A stretch of DNA of 31,319 nucleotides from a virus. Each line of letters begins with the position of its first letter. Positions within the stretch are counted from its first letter, which is position 1. The DNA is taken from the IMG/VR virus record IMGVR_UViG_3300042935_003511, positions 1 through 31,319 of that record. One strand, 5' to 3'. Made by a program: the position numbers and the translations under genes. The notes below the pieces were generated by a model. It did not search any database. It was not told the DNA's origin and was given only the letters and a program-made list of their open reading frames with translations. This document shows positions 15,882 to 22,869 of the stretch, piece after piece.

Positions 15882-16188
15882 GCATGGCCTCCAAGGCACC
15901 AAATAAAAAAACCCGCTGACGCGCGAGCAAGGCTGCCGGCCTCAGCAAAGGCCAGCAGCAGGAATAGAAAACCCCGCCGAAGCGGGGTTTGGGGTGACCG
16001 GTGCGGGGGACCGGTCGAGAGCACCAGCACAGTGCGGGGTGGTTACTGCAGACGCAGCTATAAAACCTGCCCACCTTGTACCCCTTGACATGCAATGGCG
16101 GCAACGGGGGAAAAACGCCAGTTCCTTTCGTGCCCGCTTCGCCGCCTTTCGTGCCCGCTTCGCGACAAGTCGGCCAGACAAACGGTCA
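15882..16188. other. Q-to-lysis intergenic region with hairpins (candidate late control region)
   Basis: About 307 bases without a confident gene. Seen: a hairpin AAACCCCGC/GCGGGGTTT at 15968-15990; a second, GACCGGT-N7-ACCGGTC at 15996-16016; and a 19-base direct repeat CCTTTCGTGCCCGCTTCGC at 16124 and 16145. In lambda this position, downstream of Q, holds the late promoter and its early terminator. No convincing promoter was found by eye. Confidence 0.5.
15968..15990 (-). terminator. Hairpin downstream of Q-like gene (tR'-like candidate)
   Basis: AAACCCCGC and GCGGGGTTT with a CGAA-type loop; on the minus strand it is followed by TTTTCTATT, a weak U-tract. Same stem core as the hairpins at 8492-8513 and 22559-22584. 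It could be the site where unmodified late transcripts stop until Q acts; inference from position. Confidence 0.45.
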
Positions 16189-16761
16189 TCACGCCGCGCC
16201 ATCTTTTGAGGCCAGCAGCGCACGGCCATACGCCTTACCTGCCATCCGCCGCCGCTTAACAGCCGCCACCGACTCACGCTCAGCGGCCTTTGCCTTCTTC
16301 AACCGCGCTTGGCCAGCCGCATAAGCTGGCACCGCCTGTTCAGCAAGTACTCGCGCCGCCACCACACCCGGCAACCCAGCCGCCAACTCAACATGCAACT
16401 CATCCACCCGCGTGCGGTAAGTGCGCACCGACACCGCCAGCAGCCGGCACTGCTCGGCCACCTGCAACCGAGGGTGCTCGGCATAGCGCAGGCCCGCCAA
16501 CCGCCACAACACCCGCCCACGCGAGCCAAGCCCCAGTGGTTCATCCTTGGCCATCGCCAGCAGCGCCGCATCCACCGCCGCCGTGGCCCGAGTCATCACC
16601 ACCGCGCACTCAACCGTTGATAGGCAGCGCGAACCGCCAGTGCCGCCGCCCGGCGCGTCATCACTCATTGCTGCCAGTGGTGAACGGATGCTCACGTCCA
16701 AGCGCGGGCTGACTACCTCTGCGCCCCAGGCTAACAGCAGGGTTTCCATGGCTTCGATCAT
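16189..16761 (-). CDS. Q-like late antiterminator (190 aa)
   Basis: Likely activates the late operon by antitermination. From ATG 16761: an N-terminal helix EAMETLLLAWGAEVVSPRLD, a variable Gly-rich loop (about 33-46), a helical core MTRATAAVDAALLAMAKDEP, and an HTH-like segment at about 98-120 (LQVAEQCRLLAVSVRTYRTRVDELHVEL) typical of Q-type proteins of Pseudomonas phages. The C-terminal 40 residues are basic. The longer frame start at 16794 lacks a ribosome site; ATG 16761 follows GGGGGTG and overlaps the previous ORF's stop. Position, last before the lysis genes, agrees. No direct proof of antitermination. Confidence 0.68.
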   Translation of the reverse strand: MIEAMETLLLAWGAEVVSPRLDVSIRSPLAAMSDDAPGGGTGGSRCLSTVECAVVMTRATAAVDAALLAMAKDEPLGLGSRGRVLWRLAGLRYAEHPRLQVAEQCRLLAVSVRTYRTRVDELHVELAAGLPGVVAARVLAEQAVPAYAAGQARLKKAKAAERESVAAVKRRRMAGKAYGRALLASKDGAA

Positions 16762-17081
16762 GCTGCACCCCCAACCCGACACAAAACAGGCCAACCCAAC
16801 ACAAACCCAACACAGCTAAAACCCTTTAAAAACAATGCTTTGACGTTATTTGTGTTGAGTGTGTTGGGTTTGTTGGGTTTTTCAGCCCTCGCATAAGAAA
16901 AAAACAATGTGCTTAAAACTGCTGCAATAAATAACACGCATGCGCGCACGCGAGCGCAAACCCAACACACCCAACACACCGCCCGCAAAGCCGCGCAGTC
17001 ATTGGCCTTAACCTGTGTTGGGTAGCCAAAACCAACCCAACACATACCCAACACACCCAACACACTTTTGGCCGTAGTCAT
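16758..17081 (-). CDS. Coupled ORF carrying the CCCAACACA array (107 aa)
   Basis: This reading frame begins at ATG 17081, overlapping the helicase stop (ATGA), and ends at 16758, overlapping the Q-like ATG (ATGA). Coupling at both ends suggests it is translated. Yet its sequence (VLGVLGMCWVGFG, AVCWVCWVCARV, then a hydrophobic VLFIAAVLSTLFFSYARA) is largely dictated by the DNA repeat, and it resembles no family I know. Either a membrane peptide that tolerates the repeats, or a frame kept open to join helicase and Q translation. A non-coding iteron region is the alternative. Confidence 0.4.
   Translation of the reverse strand: MTTAKSVLGVLGMCWVGFGYPTQVKANDCAALRAVCWVCWVCARVRACVLFIAAVLSTLFFSYARAEKPNKPNTLNTNNVKALFLKGFSCVGFVLGWPVLCRVGGAA
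16795..17064. repeat. Iteron-like array, nine perfect CCCAACACA (candidate replication origin)
   Basis: Perfect copies on the plus strand start at 16795, 16806, 16961, 16970, 17036, 17047 and 17056, and inverted copies TGTGTTGGG at 16860 and 17014. One-mismatch inverted copies lie at 16851 and 16869. Pitch is 9 or 11 bases within clusters. A-rich stretches at 16815-16850 and 16889-16935 separate clusters. An array of short repeats plus AT-rich DNA next to the helicase and primase genes is the layout of a phage replication origin. Origin function is inference. Confidence 0.6.
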
Positions 17082-18736
17082 GCTGCATACCCTCTAACGT
17101 GATCCCACGCATCCACATGCCAGCCCGCCAACCGCGCCTTCGCCCGCCATGCCTCAACCATCTGGCCAAGCGCCGGCGCCTTCAAAGATGGGGGCTGGGA
17201 AGACAGCGGGTCGTCCGGGAAGAAGAACACCCCAAACCGCCGGTTGTTACCATCCGTCCAAGGGATCGATTTAGTTTTCTCAACCTCGGCATTGATGAAC
17301 AAACTGAATTTGGTATGGCTCATCGCGTGCTCTTTATTGCGCTGGCACCACTCCAAGAACAACGCATACAGATCGCTCGACAAACACGCCCCCCACAGCT
17401 CATTGCCCAGCTCGCTAAAGCGCCACTGCGTCAAAAAGGTCTGCCAACCGGCTCGGCTCAACGCCACCAGTCGCTCACGGGCAGCAGTAGAAGGTGGTCG
17501 CGTGCGCTGGTCAAAATCGCCCAAGTCAATCGCCAGCAGCCACGCATACAGCGCCGCCACCCCGCCAGTCTCACGCTCACGGCCAATGGCCTTCTGCCGC
17601 ACCTCAGGCAACGTCGCCTCGGGCCACATCACCAACATCCGCCGATCGCTCTCAGAGATCGGCCACGGCAGAATCTCGTTCGAGAGAAACACCGCATTCA
17701 TGTGGTTGCTCTCTTCCCAACCGTTGATGAACTTACTCTCCATCCGCACCGTCTTGCCGGTGATCAGATGCTTGATCTTGCCCACTTGGTTGTAACGCTG
17801 ATCGCGTGACACCACTTCCTCGAACACCGCCCACAACTTGCCGCTCTGCCAAGCGTTGAAGTTCGACTCAAGCTGCGTCTGCCCAACCGTTGCCGCGTAC
17901 TGGCCGTACAGCATCCCCATCACATCAGAAAACAACAGGCTTTTGCCCGAGCCTTCCATGATCGAGTGCATCAGCACCGCCGTGTCCATTTTCGCGCCCA
18001 GGTGCTGCAACGGGTACGCCATCCACTTGAGCAACCATGCGCATGACGCCTCATCGTGATTGCACAAAAACGAGATCAGCCAGCGCAAGTTCTCGCACGC
18101 CGCATCGTCGCGCAGCGGCTCAAGCGGCAAACCCTCAAACGTGTTGATGTAATCCGCACCGCGTCGCATGGTTGGGTCGAACACAATATTGTTTACATCC
18201 ACCACCTGCCGCTCGGCATTGTTCAGCCACAGCGCATAAGCATCGCCCAGCGCCATTTTCACCGCGCCCTCGGGCACACGACGCTTCTTTTGCTTATCCC
18301 AAACGTCCTTGGTGCCATCGATATACACATAGCGCTCAAGCGGCGGCATACCGAGTGCGCCGCCCTTCTTGCCCGCCATGCGCCGGGCTTGATCAAGGTC
18401 ACGCACCCATTCAGCCGTCACCACGCGCTTGCCGACGTTATCCAGCCACTCTTTGGCCAGCGCCTTACCAACGCGCAGCTCAAACGCCGACTTCTTCATC
18501 GTCGCCGCACGGTCGATATCCCAAACGTTCGTCGTGCCCTCAACCAGCGAATAACGCCGCAGCACCTGATCGCTGGTCAACGCCTCCCCCGCCCCCCCGT
18601 TAGCTGCAGGTGCCGCCTGCAGCGCGGGCTCCACAACCGATGGGGCACGGGGAAGCTCAGCCAACAACACCGCCGTCAACTGCTGCGCTACCGCCTCAAC
18701 ACCCCACGATGCTTGCAAATCATTCCAATCAGCCAT
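17078..18736 (-). CDS. SF3-type replicative helicase (D5/DUF5906-like, 552 aa)
   Basis: Probable phage replication helicase, loading at the origin. Visible motifs: Walker A MEGSGKS (about 260-266), acidic Walker B in KLWAVFEEVVS (303-308), a sensor AVFLSNE with Asn353, and SDRRM (363-367) as possible arginine finger. These are the motif order of superfamily 3 helicases as in primase-helicases of phages and plasmids. The N-terminal 200 residues have no recognised domain and may bind DNA. TAATG joins it to the primase stop; ATGA joins its end to the next ORF. Function confident at family level. Confidence 0.85.
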   Translation of the reverse strand: MADWNDLQASWGVEAVAQQLTAVLLAELPRAPSVVEPALQAAPAANGGAGEALTSDQVLRRYSLVEGTTNVWDIDRAATMKKSAFELRVGKALAKEWLDNVGKRVVTAEWVRDLDQARRMAGKKGGALGMPPLERYVYIDGTKDVWDKQKKRRVPEGAVKMALGDAYALWLNNAERQVVDVNNIVFDPTMRRGADYINTFEGLPLEPLRDDAACENLRWLISFLCNHDEASCAWLLKWMAYPLQHLGAKMDTAVLMHSIMEGSGKSLLFSDVMGMLYGQYAATVGQTQLESNFNAWQSGKLWAVFEEVVSRDQRYNQVGKIKHLITGKTVRMESKFINGWEESNHMNAVFLSNEILPWPISESDRRMLVMWPEATLPEVRQKAIGRERETGGVAALYAWLLAIDLGDFDQRTRPPSTAARERLVALSRAGWQTFLTQWRFSELGNELWGACLSSDLYALFLEWCQRNKEHAMSHTKFSLFINAEVEKTKSIPWTDGNNRRFGVFFFPDDPLSSQPPSLKAPALGQMVEAWRAKARLAGWHVDAWDHVRGYAA

Positions 18737-19773
18737 TACGCAGCCTCCCCAGGTATTACCGGGAACACCGCCACACCGCCAACCGCCAGCGCCGCAGCCT
18801 CAGCTTTGGTGCGGCCCGGGTTGCCCGGTTTGGTTGGGTCATCATCACCGGCAATCACCATGCGGATCTGCGGGTGCAATTCACGCAAGGTGCGCGCCAC
18901 CGGTAGCAGGTTGCCAGAGTCGATCGCCACACCCGTTGGCTCGCCCAACGCTGCGTGCACGCTGGCCGCTGTCGCGTAGCCCTCAGCAATAAACAGGGCT
19001 CGCGCTGTCGGCATATCGCCGATCAAATGAAAACAGCCGCTCTTGCGGCCGTACTTGGGGAACAACTTGGTGCCCTGCTCATTGATCGCCTGCAGGCTCC
19101 ACAGCTTGCCCGCCGCATCGCGCAGCGGCACCGCCACACTGCCGGCCTTGAACATCAAAAACGAATGCGAGTCCGGCCGAGGCTTGGGCAGGTTATTAAA
19201 AAACGACTTCACCTCACTGCCCGCCCACACATCACAGCGCTGGCGAGCATCATCAATGCTCAGCACCACGGTGTACGTGAAGAAGCCAACGCCAAAACCC
19301 TGCACGCCCTTGCGGGTTAAGTAGGCGCTATCGCCCGTCAGCTTGCAGTGCTTATCCCAAATCAACTGGCAGGCCACCGCCACCGCCTCACGCATTACCG
19401 CAAGCTTCGCCTCATCGGCCTCAACCTCGGCTTGGCGGGCCACCCGGCGCGCCTCAGCCTCGGCATTCAACCGGCGCTTTTCCTCGACGGTAATCGGCTC
19501 GCGGCGTGGGGCCCAGCCATTGGCTTTAGCCAAGTTAACCAACCGGCCCGCGCCGCTACCACCCTTGCGGCAGCTCTTCCAGACCGACTTCGCAGCAGCG
19601 GCATCAAACGACTTATCGTTCTTACTCCAGTCGAGCCAGTCATCAAACCCTGCCTCGCCAAACTCAGATTTAACCCCCATGGCCACCGCCACCCAAGTGT
19701 CACGGTCATCGGCGGGGATGTAACTCAACAGCTCTTGCAGGTCAGCAACCGTCAGCGGCACGCGATCACTCAT
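18736..19773 (-). CDS. Phage DNA primase, PriCT-like plus Toprim (345 aa)
   Basis: Synthesises RNA primers for phage replication. Numbering from ATG 19773: residues 6-80 match the PriCT-type primase C-terminal domain (DLQELLSYIPADDRDTWVAVAMGV, then VWKSCRKGG). A charged helical linker (95-130) leads to a Toprim core with Glu264 in IAEGYATA and Asp310-312 in IAGDDD. The zinc-ribbon part of classical DnaG is absent. Stop overlaps the helicase start. ATG 19773 is preferred to the longer frame because it overlaps the DksA-like stop as ATGA and has GGGAG upstream. The separate primase and helicase pair replaces lambda O and P. Confidence 0.83.
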   Translation of the reverse strand: MSDRVPLTVADLQELLSYIPADDRDTWVAVAMGVKSEFGEAGFDDWLDWSKNDKSFDAAAAKSVWKSCRKGGSGAGRLVNLAKANGWAPRREPITVEEKRRLNAEAEARRVARQAEVEADEAKLAVMREAVAVACQLIWDKHCKLTGDSAYLTRKGVQGFGVGFFTYTVVLSIDDARQRCDVWAGSEVKSFFNNLPKPRPDSHSFLMFKAGSVAVPLRDAAGKLWSLQAINEQGTKLFPKYGRKSGCFHLIGDMPTARALFIAEGYATAASVHAALGEPTGVAIDSGNLLPVARTLRELHPQIRMVIAGDDDPTKPGNPGRTKAEAAALAVGGVAVFPVIPGEAA

Positions 19774-19979
19774 ACACGCCGCTCCCGCAGCTGCTGGCAA
19801 TCAATACAGGTCTGGCAGCCCGGCACCGCAGCGCGGCGAGCCTCGGGGATATCAACCCCACAAGATTCGCACCACTCGGCGCTGGCGGCATGGCCAGCAG
19901 TCCGGCGCTGGTGTTGCGCGATCGACACTTGCAGCAGGTAGTCGGCGTGGTCGTTGGCGAGATCAATCAAATCAGACAT
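19770..19979 (-). CDS. TraR/DksA-type zinc finger protein (69 aa)
   Basis: A short protein of the TraR/DksA C4 zinc-finger group. Cys37-x2-Cys40, 17 residues, then Cys58-x2-Cys61 form the finger, with the usual ESCGVDIPEARRAAVPGCQTC pattern; Cys55 is extra. Such proteins bind the RNA polymerase secondary channel and alter promoter response. The long reading frame begins at 20204 in unrelated Arg/Trp-rich sequence, so the internal ATG 19979 is chosen; it overlaps the CII-like stop by eight bases. End overlaps the primase ATG. Confidence 0.82.
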   Translation of the reverse strand: MSDLIDLANDHADYLLQVSIAQHQRRTAGHAASAEWCESCGVDIPEARRAAVPGCQTCIDCQQLRERRV

Positions 19980-20457
19980 CGGCCGCGCCCTCCATCGCCT
20001 GCCGCGCGCCGGCCATGATGGCCAGCAGCTGCGACACCAGCGCAAACCCGTGCTGCTCCAAATCCTCAACCTCGTGCCGCTCCCAGCGGTTGTCCGCCAC
20101 GCCCTCGGCCAGGCTGAACACAAAGCCCGCCTCGCCGGCCGCCACCACCGCCAACGCCCGCATGGCTGCAGGCGTGTTGGGTACTGGCGCTGGCTGGTAG
20201 CCAATCAACCCATACATGCGCTCGAACCACTGGCGCACGGCGGGGCCGCGCACCAGCTCAAGCACGCGTTCAAAGTCGTTTACATGCAAATGATGGGCAG
20301 GGTATGAAACCGACAGACGCTTTTGAAACCCGTCATAAGGCTCGCCAAGGATGGCGCAAACCGCCGTTAAGCCACCGCGCGAATCGCGGCAATCTCGGTC
20401 TATGGCTTGCCCAAGGTTAAGAATGGGACCAGCGTCCCGAAGTGGATCTATGCGCAT
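19972..20457 (-). CDS. CII/CP76-like phage regulator (161 aa)
   Basis: Resembles phage CP76/CII-type regulators: a helical region with LTAVCAILGEPYDGFQKRLSVSYPAHHLHVNDFERVLELV, where the RLS...HHLHVNDF pattern fits the HTH of that family. The remaining C-terminal half is Ala/Val-rich and helical. In lambda, CII activates repressor establishment; here it sits after the Cro-like gene and before replication genes, the same place. ATG 20457 follows GGGGGATT. No membrane segment. Family call moderate; regulatory role inferred. Confidence 0.6.
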   Translation of the reverse strand: MRIDPLRDAGPILNLGQAIDRDCRDSRGGLTAVCAILGEPYDGFQKRLSVSYPAHHLHVNDFERVLELVRGPAVRQWFERMYGLIGYQPAPVPNTPAAMRALAVVAAGEAGFVFSLAEGVADNRWERHEVEDLEQHGFALVSQLLAIMAGARQAMEGAADV

Positions 20458-20849
20458 TGGTGTTAATCCCCCGCCAACGCCATAGCCACAGTACCGGGCA
20501 ATCCCCTATTCTATGGCTACGGCAGATGCCACCCCCTCCGTACGTGCTGTGCCTCAGGGGTGACGCTGTTGAGGTGTTGTAAGGCTTGGTAACCCTACTT
20601 CACCGGTCCGTCGGGGCCAGGGGCGTTTACTTTTGCGAGTAACCCTGGTTCCCGACCTCTATTGCGCCGGCCGCCATGGCGTCAGGCTTATTATTCTGGT
20701 GCCCCGTGCCGGCCCCGGTCTGCTGGTAGTGCTCCCGGTGCCGGCGCCCGCCGCCGTGGTTTTTAGTGCTGTGCCGCGGCGGGTTTGATGCGTGTGTTGC
20801 GTTTGCTAAACCCCGCGGTAGGGGGCCGGGCAAAATGCTGGGACCAAAC
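20458..20849. other. Gene-free gap between cro-like and CII-like genes
   Basis: About 390 bases. No reading frame is convincing: the minus frame at 20627-20833 starts with TTG, has no ribosome site and a low-complexity sequence. Seen instead are inverted repeats: GCCATAG (20479-20485) with CTATGGC (20511-20517), and CCGCGG-GGGTTT (about 20774-20786) with AAACCCCGCGG (20808-20818). A structured leader, antiterminator site or small RNA is possible; I cannot assign one. Confidence 0.4.
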
Positions 20850-21089
20850 TCAAGCTGCAGCCTTATTTGTTACCAGCTCAGGCCAGACCTGAGCCCAGTC
20901 GTCACGAAGATCAACTCGGCAAACTTTTCGATCCGTTACCAGCTCAAGAGCAGCAGCAACTTTTGCGCCCGCCGTCTTGTATCCATAGGCAATGGCCTGC
21001 AAGTAGGAGCGAGTACTCCCCGTCTTACTAATTTCATCGTCCGTAGCAACTCTAAGCCAGTCCAAGAGCTTCTGATTTCTTGGCCTCAT
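20850..21089 (-). CDS. YdaS/Cro-like DNA-binding protein (79 aa)
   Basis: First gene of the leftward arm and divergent from the repressor, the place of cro. The sequence MRPRNQKLLDWLRVATDDEISKTGSTRSYLQAIAYGYKTAG is an HTH of the YdaS/Cro type, and VCRVDLRDDWAQVWPEL at the end is the conserved tail of that family. It should bind operators in 21093-21195 and turn repressor synthesis down. Start ATG 21089 is preferred to the GTG three bases upstream because AAGGAG is seven bases before it. A YdaS-type toxin partner is not seen. Confidence 0.8.
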   Translation of the reverse strand: MRPRNQKLLDWLRVATDDEISKTGSTRSYLQAIAYGYKTAGAKVAAALELVTDRKVCRVDLRDDWAQVWPELVTNKAAA

Positions 21090-21092
21090 CAC

Positions 21093-21195
21093 GAGACTCC
21101 TTCGCTAATTCGCGGCCAGTATTTACCACTAGGTAAATAACAGTCAACCCCTTTTGGAAATTTACTAGCGCACACCAAAAGGTAATTATTCGGAT
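21093..21195. promoter_or_regulatory. Immunity operator/promoter region between cro-like gene and repressor
   Basis: An 18-base perfect palindrome ATTTACC-ACTA-GGTAAAT at 21121-21138 lies inside the leftward promoter candidate: minus-strand TTGACT (21147-21142), spacer 18, AATACT. A weaker site, ACC-AAAA-GGTAATT, ends at 21187 near the repressor start. For the repressor, TTTACT (21161-21166) and TAATTA (21183-21188) are possible elements. If so, transcription begins close to ATG 21196 and the mRNA is leaderless, as for lambda cI from PRM. Confidence 0.6.
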
Positions 21196-21888
21196 ATGGA
21201 CATGTACGAAATTCGACGCCGCAACTTGAACGCAATCCTTGAAGCCAAATTTAATGGCAACAAGGCCGCTTTAGCTTCATCTATTGACAGGCAACCGAGC
21301 TACATCTCCCGCTGCCTGATTACAGGAAACGCCCATCACAAGACTATCGGCGAGAAATTTGCACGTCATGTAGAGCAGTCACTTTCCCTGCCCGCCTGCG
21401 CCTTGGACGCCGAGCCGGGTATCGACTCCCCTTTACACATGTATTTGCTCGGGACACCTCTCGCCACACTTGAAGAAGGCCCTACTTTTTCTCGACCTTT
21501 TCGCCGCACAAAAATAGTAGGAACCGCTCAATTGGGCCCAGAAGGATATTGGGATGCGATCGCCACAACCGATGGCTGGCTAGACGTGCCCAGCAGCGAC
21601 CCGGACGCCTACTCGCTGCGCGTGCGAGGCGACTCGATGGCCCCGGCCATTCGCAGCGGCTGGGTGGTGTGGTGCGAGCCTAACCACGCACTAATCCCCA
21701 GCGAATACGTGATGGTGCGCCGCACTAACGGTGAGTGCATGGTTAAGGAACTGCTCTACGCCAACGCCGATGAAGTCAGCCTCATGGCAGTCAATGACGG
21801 CTACGGCCGCCTAACTATCCCGCGTGAAGACGTCGAGCAAATTCATCATGTGGGCGGCATCGTGCCACCAAGCAAGATCAAGTACTGA
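21196..21888 (+). CDS. CI-like repressor with S24 peptidase domain (230 aa)
   Basis: Maintains lysogeny and is inactivated by self-cleavage after DNA damage. Residues 1-65 form an HTH (NLNAILEAKFNGNKAALASSIDRQPSYIS). The C-terminal S24 domain has Ser147 in RVRGDSMAP and Lys184 in CMVKELL as catalytic pair, about 37 residues apart as expected. The usual Ala-Gly cleavage site is not obvious; a GTAQLGPEGYW segment at 109-119 is in the right area. No good ribosome site is seen before ATG 21196; a second Met is at codon 3. Next gene follows after six bases. Confidence 0.9.
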   Translation: MDMYEIRRRNLNAILEAKFNGNKAALASSIDRQPSYISRCLITGNAHHKTIGEKFARHVEQSLSLPACALDAEPGIDSPLHMYLLGTPLATLEEGPTFSRPFRRTKIVGTAQLGPEGYWDAIATTDGWLDVPSSDPDAYSLRVRGDSMAPAIRSGWVVWCEPNHALIPSEYVMVRRTNGECMVKELLYANADEVSLMAVNDGYGRLTIPREDVEQIHHVGGIVPPSKIKY

Positions 21889-21894
21889 GGCCAT

Positions 21895-22194
21895 ATGAGC
21901 ATAGAGACCCCACCGAACTCGGGCGAAGCGGTTCGGAAACTAACAACCGCGCAAGTGCAAGCCGCCGTCACTGCAATGGGGCATGACACACCATGCGCAA
22001 CCTGCCACTCCCCTGACTGGATTTTAGCCACCATAAACGACACACCGACCATTCTAAATCTCACCGTGGTTAACGCACCTGGCATGGCGCAATGGTGCTT
22101 TAACATGACGTGCCGCCAGTGCGGCTCGATGAAACTCATCGCCGCTGCCTACGTTGAAATGCACGTTACAAAAGAGGCTCAATCCGATGTCTGA
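21895..22194 (+). CDS. Small zinc-ribbon-like protein cotranscribed with repressor (99 aa)
   Basis: Unrecognised. A helix (LTTAQVQAAVTAMG) precedes a ribbon with Cys34-x2-Cys37 and Cys73-x2-Cys76, thirty-five residues apart, enclosing a beta segment (DTPTILNLTVVNA). It starts six bases after the repressor stop and overlaps the next gene by eight bases, so it is likely expressed in lysogens. Genes here in other phages often give immunity to other phages, but no such function can be read from the sequence. Confidence 0.65.
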   Translation: MSIETPPNSGEAVRKLTTAQVQAAVTAMGHDTPCATCHSPDWILATINDTPTILNLTVVNAPGMAQWCFNMTCRQCGSMKLIAAAYVEMHVTKEAQSDV

Positions 22195-22540
22195 CAACGT
22201 AGCGCTGTTCCCAGATATCCACCCTGATAGCGGTAAACGTGACAATCGGGGCGGCGGAGACAATAATGGGTCAGGCACACCGCCGGGAGGAAGTAACGTG
22301 GAAGCTAGGGTCGCAACGCTTGAGAAGCTATCGACAGATATTCAACTCAGGATGGTTCGGATTGAGACCCGCCTTGAGTCGGTAGAGTCGAATATGGCCA
22401 CTCACAGCGATATAGCTAACCTCAAAACCGATATGGCAAACCATCAGACAAGCCTCATTAAGTGGTTTATCGCAACATCCTTCGCCATGACAGGCGTCGC
22501 AACCACAATAGCGTTTGGCCTCGCACGGCTACTGAAGTAA
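22187..22540 (+). CDS. Coiled-coil membrane protein cotranscribed with repressor (117 aa)
   Basis: Unrecognised in detail; resembles XhlA-like small phage membrane proteins. A Gly/Asn/Asp-rich disordered N-terminus (residues 1-37) is followed by a heptad coiled coil (about 38-90, VATLEKLSTDIQLRMVRIETRLESVESNM) and a C-terminal transmembrane helix (about 92-112) with a basic end. ATG 22187 is chosen over the upstream frame start because GAGG lies about ten bases before it. It ends the repressor operon. A tail-anchored topology is expected. Lysogenic-conversion or exclusion functions would be possible; not shown. Confidence 0.65.
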   Translation: MSDNVALFPDIHPDSGKRDNRGGGDNNGSGTPPGGSNVEARVATLEKLSTDIQLRMVRIETRLESVESNMATHSDIANLKTDMANHQTSLIKWFIATSFAMTGVATTIAFGLARLLK

Positions 22541-22558
22541 CGCCACACACGCCCACCG

Positions 22559-22584
22559 AACCCCGCCACCGAGCGGGGTTTTTT
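22559..22584 (+). terminator. Terminator of the repressor operon
   Basis: AACCCCGC (22559-22566) and GCGGGGTT (22573-22580) pair around CACCGA, followed by TTTT. It lies 19 bases after the coiled-coil gene and before the second operator region, so it separates the lysogenic operon from the rightward early operon. Confidence 0.8.
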
Positions 22585-22601
22585 ATACCCATAAAAAATA
22601 A

Positions 22602-22683
22602 ATTTACCCGAAGGTGTTGATCTTTATATTTACCATCAGGTAAATTCAATCCGTACCCATTACCACGGTTACGGAGCGATCCC
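22602..22683 (+). promoter_or_regulatory. Rightward early promoter with repressor operators
   Basis: The palindrome ATTTACC-ATCA-GGTAAAT at 22628-22645 has the same arms as the leftward operator at 21121-21138. A half site ATTTACC-CGAA-GGT starts at 22602. Promoter candidate: TTGATC (22617-22622), spacer 18, TAAATT, with the operator covering the -10 area. It leads the operon of 22684-28689. A lambda pL/oL equivalent, by inference. Confidence 0.65.
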
Positions 22684-22869
22684 ATGAGAGCACAGCACAG
22701 CAACACCCCCTGCAAGGTGTTCATTCACCCAGCAGTGAGCAACCCCAACCGCATCTTCGAAGTGCGCCGCTTGGCGCGTGATGGCGACTGCGAGTTTAAA
22801 ACTGCGACCCGCGCACTGACCCACCGTCCGGCCACACAAGGCCCATGGGACGGAGGGAGCGCAGCATGA
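22684..22869 (+). CDS. Small early protein (61 aa)
   Basis: First gene of the rightward arm. Basic, about 61 residues, with KVFIHPAVSNPNRIFEVRRLARDGD as its main ordered part and Arg-rich C-terminus; no motif recognised. ATG 22684 has GGAG upstream. Its TGA overlaps the next ATG (ATGA). Confidence 0.6.
   Translation: MRAQHSNTPCKVFIHPAVSNPNRIFEVRRLARDGDCEFKTATRALTHRPATQGPWDGGSAA

Noticed and set aside
15942-16202. Basic frame after the Q-like gene containing the 21-base repeat
   Set aside because: No recognised family, overlaps hairpins, and start lies within the end of the Q-like gene; kept only as an observation.
16795-17064. CRISPR array
   Set aside because: The repeat is nine bases, with mixed orientation and no regular spacers.
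18056-18979. Plus-strand frame of 307 codons opposite helicase and primase
   Set aside because: Antisense to two genes with clear ATPase and Toprim motifs.
20627-20833. 68-codon minus frame in the cro/CII gap
   Set aside because: TTG start, no ribosome site, low-complexity His/Gly/Arg sequence.
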